A stretch of DNA of 13,887 nt from an uncultured Clostridia bacterium (GTDB lineage Bacteria > Bacillota > Clostridia > Oscillospirales > Acutalibacteraceae): assembly GCA_937916195.1 (NCBI GenBank), contig CALFTO010000049.1, positions 1 to 13,887 on the forward strand. Reading direction: 5' to 3'. Of the stretch, positions 6,237-12,327 are shown piece by piece (the first letter of the stretch is position 1; the number at the start of each line of letters is the position of its first letter). The notes below the pieces were generated by a model. That model saw nothing but the letters and a program-made list of their open reading frames with translations. It was not told the DNA's origin and ran no database searches. A program made the position numbers and the translations under genes.

Positions 6237-6638
6237 ATGGGACTTTTTAACATTTTCAAAAAGAAAGAGCCTCTCACCGAAGAGCAAAAAAAGATGAATT
6301 TTTTATGGGAGCAATGGCGACTTGAAGAAGTGCCCGCACCATACAGCACACTTATGACCTACTTTAATGAAATCAAGCATGGAGGTCACACAAGATTTTT
6401 CATCAACATCGCATTCTGCGGTGAGGTAGAGAAAGCAGTTGAAAAAATCGGCAACGAGTTGCCCGATATTCTTCGCGAAAACTTACATACTGCCTATTCC
6501 CACTATGTAATTCTTGTAAATGAAGAAAACGAAGAAACCGAGAATAAAATTCTTGAATGTGATAAGGTGTTTGACGAAAATGAGCATCTCATTACTGATA
6601 TTCTTCAGGAATATGCAAATACATTAGAGATTTATTGA
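6237..6638 (+). CDS. DUF4375/DMP19-like protein
   Basis: The 133-residue product starts with a basic-amphipathic stretch (GLFNIFKKK) and contains MTYFNEIKHGGHTRFFIN (about residues 40-57), which fits the E-x-x-NGG-x-x-F-F-x-N signature of DUF4375 with HGG in place of NGG. The acidic C-terminal half is predicted helical. The family is known from DMP19-type structures, but its cellular role is unclear. GAGGA lies 8 bases before the ATG, and the start follows the previous stop by 2 bases, so both small genes are probably translationally coupled. The gene ends just before a cluster of hairpin repeats, which may limit read-through into the GH35 gene. No membrane segment or signal peptide. Confidence 0.78.
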   Translation: MGLFNIFKKKEPLTEEQKKMNFLWEQWRLEEVPAPYSTLMTYFNEIKHGGHTRFFINIAFCGEVEKAVEKIGNELPDILRENLHTAYSHYVILVNEENEETENKILECDKVFDENEHLITDILQEYANTLEIY

Positions 6639-6644
6639 TGTGTA

Positions 6645-6673
6645 TTGTAGGGGCGATTCACAAATCGCCCGCA
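6645..6673 (+). repeat. TGTAGGG-type hairpin repeat, copy 2
   Basis: TTGTAGGGGCGATT begins the element. GGGCGATT (6651-6658) pairs perfectly with AATCGCCC (6663-6670) around CACA, and it ends in GCA. It has the same ends as the copy at 4830 but an unrelated stem sequence. Confidence 0.7.
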
Positions 6674-6674
6674 A

Positions 6675-6723
6675 TGAATCCCTCCACCGCTAACGCGGTC
6701 CCCCTCCCTTTAACAAGGGAGGC
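6675..6723 (-). repeat. Shorter REP-like copy related to the 694-793 element
   Basis: Two hairpins share a TAAC loop: ACCGC (6686-6690) with GCGGT (6695-6699), and CCTCCCTT (6703-6710) with AAGGGAGG (6715-6722). Read on the minus strand it starts GCCTCCC and ends GGGATTC, matching the order of GCCTTCCCC ... GGGGATTC in the first element. It lies directly after copy 2 of the TGTAGGG repeat, so two elements sit in one gap. Confidence 0.65.
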
Positions 6724-6763
6724 AATTAAAAGCAAAATATTTCCCCGAGAGGAGAACTTACAT

Positions 6764-8572
6764 ATGTTTGAAATCAAAAACAAAGAATTTTATATGGACG
6801 GCAAGCCCTTTAAAATTTATTCGGGTGCAATGCACTATTTCCGCACTCTGCCTGAGTATTGGGAAGACCGTCTTACAAAGCTAAAGCTTGCAGGCTTTAA
6901 CACAGTTGAGACTTACACCTGCTGGAATTTGCATGAGCCAAAGCCCGGCAAATTCAATTTCGAGGGTATGCTCGACATTGAGCGCTTCGTGAAAACCGCA
7001 CAGAAGGTTGGTCTTTACTGTATCGTTCGTCCCGGCCCATACATTTGCGCAGAATGGGATTTCGGCGGACTTCCCGCATGGCTTTTAAAAGACAAAAATA
7101 TGCAAATCCGTTGTATGTACCCCGATTTTCTCACGTGTATTGAGCGTTACTACCGTGAATTACTCGGCAGATTAAAGCCCCTTCTTCAGACAAACGGCGG
7201 TAACATTATCGCTATGCAGGTTGAAAACGAATACGGCTCATACGGTAACGATAAAGATTATCTTAAATATGTTGAAAAATTGACAAGAGATTGCGGAATT
7301 GACTGCGAGCTTTTCACCTCTGACGGCAACTGGAAGAATATGATTTCGGGTGGCTCACTCCCCCACATTTATAAGGTGCTCAACTTCGGCTCAAAGGCAA
7401 AAACCGCCTTTAACTGCCTCAAGGATTTCGAGAATGACGGTCCAAATATGTGCGGTGAGTTCTGGTGCGGTTGGTTTGACCATTGGCGCGACATTCACCA
7501 TACAAGAAAGGCTGAAGAAATCGTTAAAGAAGTTCAGGATTTCTTAGACTGTGGCGCAAGCTTTAACTTCTATATGTTCCACGGTGGCACAAATTTCGGC
7601 TTTAACGCAGGTGCAAACCATAATCCCGGCAAGGCATATGAGCCCACAATCACAAGCTATGACTACTGCGCGCTTCTCAACGAGTGGGGCGATTACACAC
7701 CCGGTTATCACGCAGTTCGTGAATTGTTACATAAGCATCAGGGCTTGGAAATGAAAGAGCTTCCACCCTCACCCGAGCTTCAGACAATCGGTACAGTTGA
7801 GCTTACCGAATCTGCAGGACTTTTTGAAAATCTTGAAAACATCGGCGAAAAGCACCGCGTACCCGTACCCGAAAGTATGGAATACTTCGGTCAGAATTTC
7901 GGTATGATTTATTACGAAACAGTAATTCGCGGTCACTATGACCCCATTCCTTTAATGATTAGAAATGTTCACGATTTCGGTTTTGTCTATGTTGATGACA
8001 AGTATAAGAAATTCATTGACCGTACAGTTTACACACAGACAGGCAAATTCTCTCTCGGCTCACTTTTCAAGAAGTTCACAAAGGACGACCAAGACACAAC
8101 AACCGTATTCATAGGCTCTGTTGACGGCGAAAAGAAAATCGGACTTCTCGTTGACACAATGGGTCGCGTAAACTACGGCGAAAAGATGAATGACCGCAAG
8201 GGCTTTTCTGACATCTATATTGCAAATCAGCGTCAGATGGGCTATGATGTATGGACACTTCCTCTTGACAATCTAGATAAACTCCAGTACAAAAAGGCTG
8301 AGAAGTTCAACAAAGATAAGGGTGCAATGTTCTACAAGGGTACATTCAAAGCAAGCTCAAAAGCAGATTGCTTTGTTCACCTTGACGGCTTTGAAAAAGG
8401 TTATGTCTGGATTAACGGCTTTAACCTTGGCAGATATTGGAGCGTAGGACCGCAAAAATCACTCTATCTCCCAGGCTCGCTTCTCAAAGAAGAAAACGAA
8501 ATCGTTGTTTGCGAAACTCTCGGTATGAAGAAACCCGAAGTTAAAATTTTAAATACACACGATTTAGGATAA
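6764..8572 (+). CDS. GH35 beta-galactosidase, cytoplasmic
   Basis: This 602-residue glycoside hydrolase family 35 enzyme hydrolyses terminal non-reducing beta-galactose. The N-terminal TIM barrel carries YSGAMHYFR (19-27), TYTCWNLHEP (50-59), RPGPYICAEWDFGGLP (89-104), the acid/base E156 in QVENEYGSYG and the nucleophile E232 in CGEFWCGW, then FYMFHGGTNFG. The C-terminal half is beta-sandwich with the family ending GYVWINGFNLGRYW and PQKSLYLPGSLL. There is no signal peptide, so it acts inside the cell on imported sugar, like pneumococcal BgaC (beta-1,3-specific); the linkage here is unknown. I take the ATG at 6764, with GAGAGGAGAA (6747-6756) upstream. The open frame extends back to 6635 but that stretch is hairpin repeat. 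The GPH-type transporter at 10476-12029 could supply substrate. Confidence 0.95.
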   Translation: MFEIKNKEFYMDGKPFKIYSGAMHYFRTLPEYWEDRLTKLKLAGFNTVETYTCWNLHEPKPGKFNFEGMLDIERFVKTAQKVGLYCIVRPGPYICAEWDFGGLPAWLLKDKNMQIRCMYPDFLTCIERYYRELLGRLKPLLQTNGGNIIAMQVENEYGSYGNDKDYLKYVEKLTRDCGIDCELFTSDGNWKNMISGGSLPHIYKVLNFGSKAKTAFNCLKDFENDGPNMCGEFWCGWFDHWRDIHHTRKAEEIVKEVQDFLDCGASFNFYMFHGGTNFGFNAGANHNPGKAYEPTITSYDYCALLNEWGDYTPGYHAVRELLHKHQGLEMKELPPSPELQTIGTVELTESAGLFENLENIGEKHRVPVPESMEYFGQNFGMIYYETVIRGHYDPIPLMIRNVHDFGFVYVDDKYKKFIDRTVYTQTGKFSLGSLFKKFTKDDQDTTTVFIGSVDGEKKIGLLVDTMGRVNYGEKMNDRKGFSDIYIANQRQMGYDVWTLPLDNLDKLQYKKAEKFNKDKGAMFYKGTFKASSKADCFVHLDGFEKGYVWINGFNLGRYWSVGPQKSLYLPGSLLKEENEIVVCETLGMKKPEVKILNTHDLG

Positions 8573-8582
8573 TTAAACGCAA

Positions 8583-8614
8583 AAAGGTCAGCACAATATT
8601 TTGTGCCGACCTTT
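8583..8614. terminator. Bidirectional terminator between GH35 and SDR genes
   Basis: AAAGGTC-A-GCACAA (8583-8596) pairs with TTGTGC-C-GACCTTT (8601-8614), leaving one A/C mismatch. On the minus strand the stem is followed by TTTTTGCGTTT, a good U-tract for the SDR gene. On the plus strand the tail is weaker (CTTTACTT). Confidence 0.8.
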
Positions 8615-8626
8615 ACTTATTAAATA

Positions 8627-9346
8627 TTAATACATACCGCCGTTGACCGCTAAGTCCTGTCCTGTAATAAAATCCGCATCGCACGAAGCTAAAAATGCCA
8701 CCGCGCCTGCAACGTCCTCAGGTGTGCCGATACGGTTAAGTGGTGTTTCGTTTTTAAGTTCATTCATTGTATCCTCGTCAAAATGCGAGGTCATATCTGT
8801 GAGTATTACACCGGGGGACACGCAATTAACTGTAATTCCCGAAAGCCCTACTTCTTTGGCAAGAGCCTTTGTCATACCTATAACTCCCGCCTTTGCCGCC
8901 GAATAATGCACCTCGCAAGAGCCGCCGATTTCGCCCCAGATTGAAGAAATATTGATAATTTTTCCCGCCTTGCGATTAATCATATATTTAAGCACGGCAC
9001 GACTGCAGTAAAACGCACCACTTAAATTTGTTTCAATCATTTTATGCCACATTTCGTCGGTAATATCAGTAAAAAGTGCCTGCTCGGCAATGCCCGCATT
9101 ATTAACGAGCACCGCAATTTCGCCGAAGTTCTTTTCAATGTCATCGAAAGTATAATTCACAGCATTACTGTCAGTAATATCCAGTTTATACGCTTTACAA
9201 TTTTTACCCAATTCGTTGCAAAGCTGATTTGCTTGTTCTTCCGAATTATTATAGCAAAGTGCAACCTTATAGCCGTCGCGCACAAGTCTTTTCACAATTG
9301 CAGCGCCAATACCCTTGGCACCACCCGTAACAATGGCAGTTTTCAT
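8627..9346 (-). CDS. FabG-like SDR oxidoreductase, probably EF-P 5-aminopentanone reductase (YmfI type)
   Basis: This 239-residue classical short-chain dehydrogenase has TGGAKGIG (7-14) for NADP(H), NNAG (82-85), N107, S135, Y148 and K152 as the catalytic tetrad, then SPGVI and the C-terminal TGQDLAVNGG. General annotation would be 3-oxoacyl-ACP reductase FabG. However, no fatty-acid gene is nearby, and LFTDITDEMW together with ISSIWGEIGGSCEVHYSAAKAGVIG recalls the YmfI group, which reduces the 5-aminopentanone modification on elongation factor P in Bacillus. I infer that role with moderate confidence, from recalled family pattern only. GGAGGT (9358-9353) lies 6 bases before the ATG. The gene is monocistronic, between a shared terminator and a promoter region it shares with the divergent tRNA gene. 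Confidence 0.93.
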   Translation of the reverse strand: MKTAIVTGGAKGIGAAIVKRLVRDGYKVALCYNNSEEQANQLCNELGKNCKAYKLDITDSNAVNYTFDDIEKNFGEIAVLVNNAGIAEQALFTDITDEMWHKMIETNLSGAFYCSRAVLKYMINRKAGKIINISSIWGEIGGSCEVHYSAAKAGVIGMTKALAKEVGLSGITVNCVSPGVILTDMTSHFDEDTMNELKNETPLNRIGTPEDVAGAVAFLASCDADFITGQDLAVNGGMY

Positions 9347-9376
9347 TTTTCTACCTCCGAAATTTTTTCTGAATTC

Positions 9377-9385
9377 ATTTTAACA
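9377..9385 (-). promoter_or_regulatory. Extended -10 candidate of the SDR gene
   Basis: TGTTAAAAT reads on the minus strand (TG, one base, TAAAAT), 18 bases before the GGAGG site. No good -35 is seen, which is common for extended -10 promoters. Confidence 0.4.
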
Positions 9386-9414
9386 TATCTAAAAGTAATT
9401 TGCACTAAAAATAC

Positions 9415-9443
9415 TTGAAAAAGTTTGAATAATGGCATATAAT
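9415..9443 (+). promoter_or_regulatory. Promoter of the tRNA-Thr gene
   Basis: TTGAAA (9415-9420), an exact 17-bp spacer and a perfect TATAAT (9438-9443), ending 20 bases before the mature tRNA 5' end. Confidence 0.8.
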
Positions 9444-9463
9444 ACTTTTTGCAAATTAAATAT

Positions 9464-9539
9464 GCTTGTGTAGCACAGTTGGTAGTGCAGCTCATTCGTA
9501 ATGAGCAGGTCGCAGGTTCGAGTCCCGTCACAAGCTCCA
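9464..9539 (+). tRNA. tRNA-Thr (anticodon CGT)
   Basis: The cloverleaf has acceptor GCTTGTG (9464-9470) with CACAAGC (9529-9535), D stem GCAC/GTGC, anticodon stem GCTCA/TGAGC (9490-9506) with loop TTCGTAA and anticodon CGT at 9497-9499, variable loop AGGTC, T loop TTCGAGT (9517-9523), discriminator T and encoded CCA. It reads ACG threonine codons. The T stem (GCAGG with CCCGT) has a central A-C mismatch and a terminal G-T pair. It is a single gene with its own promoter and terminator. Confidence 0.95.
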
Positions 9540-9545
9540 AAAAAG

Positions 9546-9573
9546 AGCACTCAGATTGAGTGCTTTTATTTTG
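9546..9573 (+). terminator. Rho-independent terminator of tRNA-Thr
   Basis: AGCACTC (9546-9552) pairs with GAGTGCT (9558-9564) around AGATT and is followed by TTTATTTTG, starting 7 bases after the CCA end. Confidence 0.85.
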
Positions 9574-9583
9574 TCGAAAAATG

Positions 9584-9592
9584 TGGTATAAT
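9584..9592 (+). promoter_or_regulatory. Extended -10 promoter of the LRR gene
   Basis: TGGTATAAT (TG, one base, TATAAT) ends 32 bases before the ATG. No convincing -35 at 17 bp, because the tRNA terminator occupies that position. Confidence 0.55.
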
Positions 9593-9624
9593 GCTTTGTA
9601 TTAAAAAATAAAGGATATGGAAAA

Positions 9625-10434
9625 ATGATTGAGTTTATCATTAAAGACGGTGTGTTAAAAAAGTGCTTTTGTAATGAACCGTTTGTCGAAATTCCTTACG
9701 GAGTGACACGACTTTCAGAAGCCGTTTTTAAATTTAAAAAAATACAAAAAATTACAATTCCTGACACTGTTCAAAAAATCGGTGCCAGCGCTTTTGAATA
9801 CTGTAAAGAAATAACTTCAATAGTTATCCCTGACAGCGTGAAAATTATTGAAAAACGCGCATTTGCGGAATGTCCGAAATTAAAAACCATTATTCTTCCC
9901 CAAGGGCTTCAAGAAATAAAGCCCTCTACATTTCAAGGTTGTGTAAACCTTGAAAGCGTTTCAATTCCTGATTCGGTCACAAAAATCAGAGAAAATGCTT
10001 TTTGGGAATGTAAATCATTAAAAAATTTCACCTTGCCCCAATCACTCACGCAAATTAATCACGGAGCATTTTATCGTTGCCAAAGCATTGAAGAATTACA
10101 AATTCCCGATTCTGTTACGCAGATTGAGTACGGTGCTTTTGTAAACTGTAAAAATCTAACCCACGTGAAGCTTTCAAAAAGTCTAACCAGACTTAGTGGC
10201 TTTAAGGGCTGTGAAAAGCTTAAAGAAATTATCATACCCGAAGCTGTCAGAAGCATTGAGTCGGAAGCCTTTTATGGCTGTGTTTCCCTTGAAACTGCTA
10301 CATTTTTGCAAAATGTTCATATAATTAATCCAAAGACTTTTTATAAATGCGATAATTTAGTTATAAGCGCACTCGCAGGCTCAAATCCAATAAAATATGC
10401 TAAAGCAAATAATATAAAGTATATAGAAATATAA
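9625..10434 (+). CDS. BspA-type leucine-rich-repeat protein, probably cytoplasmic
   Basis: The 269-residue protein consists almost wholly of LRR_5/BspA-type repeats with the pattern IPDSV-x-x-I-x-x-x-AF-x-x-C-x-x-L. Repeats begin at residues 45, 68, 91, 114, 137, 160, 183, 204 and 227. All are 23 residues except the one at 183, which is 21. Each carries a cysteine at the same place (C60, C83, C106, C129, C152, C175, C196, C219, C242). It ends in the usual cap (AGSNPIKYAKANNIKYIE). These solenoids mediate protein binding; partners are unknown. Unlike most BspA proteins there is no signal peptide, membrane anchor or cell-wall motif. AAAGGA lies about 9 bases before the ATG. It is monocistronic, with a terminator shared with the convergent transporter gene. 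Confidence 0.92.
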   Translation: MIEFIIKDGVLKKCFCNEPFVEIPYGVTRLSEAVFKFKKIQKITIPDTVQKIGASAFEYCKEITSIVIPDSVKIIEKRAFAECPKLKTIILPQGLQEIKPSTFQGCVNLESVSIPDSVTKIRENAFWECKSLKNFTLPQSLTQINHGAFYRCQSIEELQIPDSVTQIEYGAFVNCKNLTHVKLSKSLTRLSGFKGCEKLKEIIIPEAVRSIESEAFYGCVSLETATFLQNVHIINPKTFYKCDNLVISALAGSNPIKYAKANNIKYIEI

Positions 10435-10447
10435 TTTCCACATAAAT

Positions 10448-10475
10448 AAAGACCGCCGAAGCGGTCTTTTGATTT
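10448..10475. terminator. Bidirectional terminator between LRR and transporter genes
   Basis: AAAGACCGC (10448-10456) pairs perfectly with GCGGTCTTT (10461-10469). The plus strand continues TTGATTTTT. On the minus strand the loop reads TTCG closed by C-G (a stable UUCG tetraloop in RNA) and the stem is followed by ATTTATG. Confidence 0.85.
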
Positions 10476-12029
10476 TTATTCTGCTTTTTCTTGCTCGGCT
10501 TGTGCCTGTTCTGCTTCGTGTTTTTCACGAAGTGATGCATAAATAGGCTCCATCTTCTCTTTTGTAAGAGGATAACCGAAACGGAAGATAAGCCATACGC
10601 TTGTATAAACAATTGCAGGGATTACCGTACAGATAAACATAATCTTTTTACTTGTATCATTCTCTGCAATGAAGCCGTTACCGGCAGTAAGGCTATCATA
10701 TTTTGCCCATTGAAGAAGGAAAAGTCCGCCTGCATCAGCAACCGCCTGACCGAACTGACGGCCGAATGTGTATGCCGAATAAACTGCACTTTCATTACGA
10801 ATACCTGTTTTATATTCCTGATAATCGATAACGTCCATAACAACTGCCCAACAAGTAAGGCTTACAAATGTATAACCAAAACCGATAAGAAGAAGGCAAG
10901 TCATATAAAGCCATGCGGGATAAATTCCTTGTGTTGGGTTTATCCACATAATAAAGTCTTGGTTGTTTGCAGTTATAAAAAGGAAAACAGAAGTCATTGC
11001 AGAAATAATTGACATTCTTCCGCAAAGCTCTTTTTTACCGTATTTTGCAGAAAGCTTTGGTGTAAATAAAATCAACACCACCATTGGAAGATAGGTGCAA
11101 ATTGTACCTATAATACTAAGTCCTGTATTTGTAAAGTAGTTCTTATAGAGATAAGCATTGAATGAGCCGAACTGAAGCTGACCGCTGATTAACACACCCG
11201 ACAATGTAAGCATTACGAATGGTCTTGACTTGAAAAGCCCCTTATATACACCCTTTAAATCAACATTTTCATCATTAACAGCAGGCACACGCTCTTTTAC
11301 CATTCTATGACCGATAAGGTAGGTAACTATTGAGAAAATGCCCATAAGAAGTGCATATATGAACATTCTGCTACCGTCAGCAACCTCAATTTCTTTACCT
11401 GTCTGCTCGTCGAAGACACCGGTGCCGACATAGATAACCATTGGAGCAATAAGAAGAACAACCGCACCACCAATACCACTACCAACTGAACGAGCAGTTG
11501 AAAGAAGTGTTCTGCCCTTGGGGTCATCGGTAATAACTGATGCCAATGAGCCGAACGGTATGTTCATAGCAGTGTACATTGTGCAATAAATCAAATATAA
11601 CACAATGGCAAGAACAAAAAGAAGCGTCGGGTTGCTTGCCAATGTCTGATTATAGAAAATCGAATTTGGGTCACCAAAAGGAATAAAGCAAATAACTGTT
11701 GAAATTCCAAGAGGTACGGCAACAAGTCTTAAATACTGACGATATTTACCGTCTTTACCCGCTTTTCTTTTTGAAACAACAGCACCCCATAACGGGTCAT
11801 TGACCACGTCCCAAAGACGAGTGATAATAAACATATAACCAACAAGCTTGGGTGCTATTTTCAAAACGTCAGTCATAAAGACTTTAAGATAGCTTGTGAT
11901 ATATGTAAGGTTGAACATATTACCGGCTTCGGCAATAGTATATCCCGCAACATCCTTAAAGCCTATTCTGTTAGGATGATTGTTGACCTCTTTAGGCTGT
12001 TTAACTTTGACTTTTTTCTCTTTAGCCAT
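10476..12029 (-). CDS. GPH-family (MelB-like) sugar:cation symporter
   Basis: The 517-residue integral membrane protein has about 12 hydrophobic helices and the glycoside-pentoside-hexuronide family hallmarks: RLWDVVNDPLWG (about 71-82), whose Asp pair matches the helix-II aspartates that bind the coupling cation in MelB, then MNIPFGSLASVITDD and RTLLSTARSVGSGIGG. It would import a glycoside with Na+ or H+. N- and C-termini are charged and cytoplasmic (the C-terminus ends in a Glu/Ala/Gln-rich tail). The ATG at 12029 is chosen because GGGAGG (12044-12039) lies 9 bases upstream; the frame remains open to 12116 through AT-rich promoter DNA. Substrate is not determined, but the cytoplasmic GH35 enzyme in this window makes a beta-galactoside attractive. 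An inverted repeat overlaps its promoter. Confidence 0.94.
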   Translation of the reverse strand: MAKEKKVKVKQPKEVNNHPNRIGFKDVAGYTIAEAGNMFNLTYITSYLKVFMTDVLKIAPKLVGYMFIITRLWDVVNDPLWGAVVSKRKAGKDGKYRQYLRLVAVPLGISTVICFIPFGDPNSIFYNQTLASNPTLLFVLAIVLYLIYCTMYTAMNIPFGSLASVITDDPKGRTLLSTARSVGSGIGGAVVLLIAPMVIYVGTGVFDEQTGKEIEVADGSRMFIYALLMGIFSIVTYLIGHRMVKERVPAVNDENVDLKGVYKGLFKSRPFVMLTLSGVLISGQLQFGSFNAYLYKNYFTNTGLSIIGTICTYLPMVVLILFTPKLSAKYGKKELCGRMSIISAMTSVFLFITANNQDFIMWINPTQGIYPAWLYMTCLLLIGFGYTFVSLTCWAVVMDVIDYQEYKTGIRNESAVYSAYTFGRQFGQAVADAGGLFLLQWAKYDSLTAGNGFIAENDTSKKIMFICTVIPAIVYTSVWLIFRFGYPLTKEKMEPIYASLREKHEAEQAQAEQEKAE

Positions 12030-12062
12030 TGAGATTAACCTCCCTTTCAAATTCATAGAATA

Positions 12063-12101
12063 ATAATAACACTTATTCCCAAAAATTACAATAGGGAATA
12101 A
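12063..12101 (-). promoter_or_regulatory. Promoter with palindromic operator candidate for the sugar symporter
   Basis: Minus strand: TTGTAA (12091-12086), 17 bp, TATTAT (12068-12063). A perfect 8-bp inverted repeat, TTATTCCC (12073-12080) and GGGAATAA (12094-12101), surrounds the -35 and reaches into the spacer, where a bound repressor would block polymerase. The regulator is not in the window. Confidence 0.55.
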
Positions 12102-12104
12102 AAA

Positions 12105-12131
12105 TGCAAAGTGCAAAACGCAAAATGCAAA
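12105..12131. repeat. Short degenerate TGCAAA tandem repeat
   Basis: Four head-to-tail units (TGCAAAG, TGCAAAAC, GCAAAA, TGCAAAG) lie just upstream of the symporter promoter. No function is visible. From here to 12181 I see no gene or structured element. Confidence 0.5.
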
Positions 12132-12181
12132 GTTATGCTCTGCGACGCTGATTATGAAACTAATTACGAATTAAGATACTG

Positions 12182-12209
12182 TGTAGGGGCAGGTCTCCGT
12201 GCCTGCCCG
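12182..12209 (+). repeat. TGTAGGG-type hairpin repeat, copy 3
   Basis: TGTAGGGGCAGG starts the element. GGGCAGG (12187-12193) pairs with CCTGCCC (12202-12208) around an 8-base loop. Same start as copies at 4830, 6645 and 13819. Confidence 0.7.
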
Positions 12210-12226
12210 AAAGTTAAGATAATATT

Positions 12227-12256
12227 TGCGGTCGGGCACTTAAGCCCCGACCCTGC
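12227..12256 (-). repeat. TGTAGGG-type hairpin repeat, copy 4 (inverted)
   Basis: On the minus strand it begins TGCAGGGTCGGG and ends GACCGCA. The stem is GGTCGGG (12230-12236) with CCCGACC (12246-12252). It faces copy 3 across 17 bases. Confidence 0.65.
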
Positions 12257-12282
12257 AAGGACACTATTTCTATTTTAAGACA

Positions 12283-12316
12283 CATATAAAAATCGGCGGG
12301 AGTAAAAACTCCCGCC
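12283..12316 (-). terminator. Rho-independent terminator of the surface-protein gene
   Basis: On the minus strand, GGCGGGAGT (12316-12308) pairs perfectly with ACTCCCGCC (12303-12295) and is followed by GATTTTTATAT, 11 bases past the stop codon. Confidence 0.9.
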
Positions 12317-12327
12317 AAATGTTTAAG

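Noticed and set aside
6635..6763. Open frame extending the GH35 gene 43 codons upstream
   Set aside because: The stretch is hairpin repeat DNA, has no ribosome binding site for the early start, and a good GAGAGGAGAA site precedes the ATG at 6764.
9343..9540. 65-codon minus-strand frame across the tRNA gene
   Set aside because: It is the antisense of tRNA-Thr; its first half is the translated complement of the tRNA, a well-known false gene.
12030..12116. Longer symporter start at 12116
   Set aside because: The added residues come from AT-rich promoter and TGCAAA repeat DNA; the ATG at 12029 has a strong GGGAGG site.
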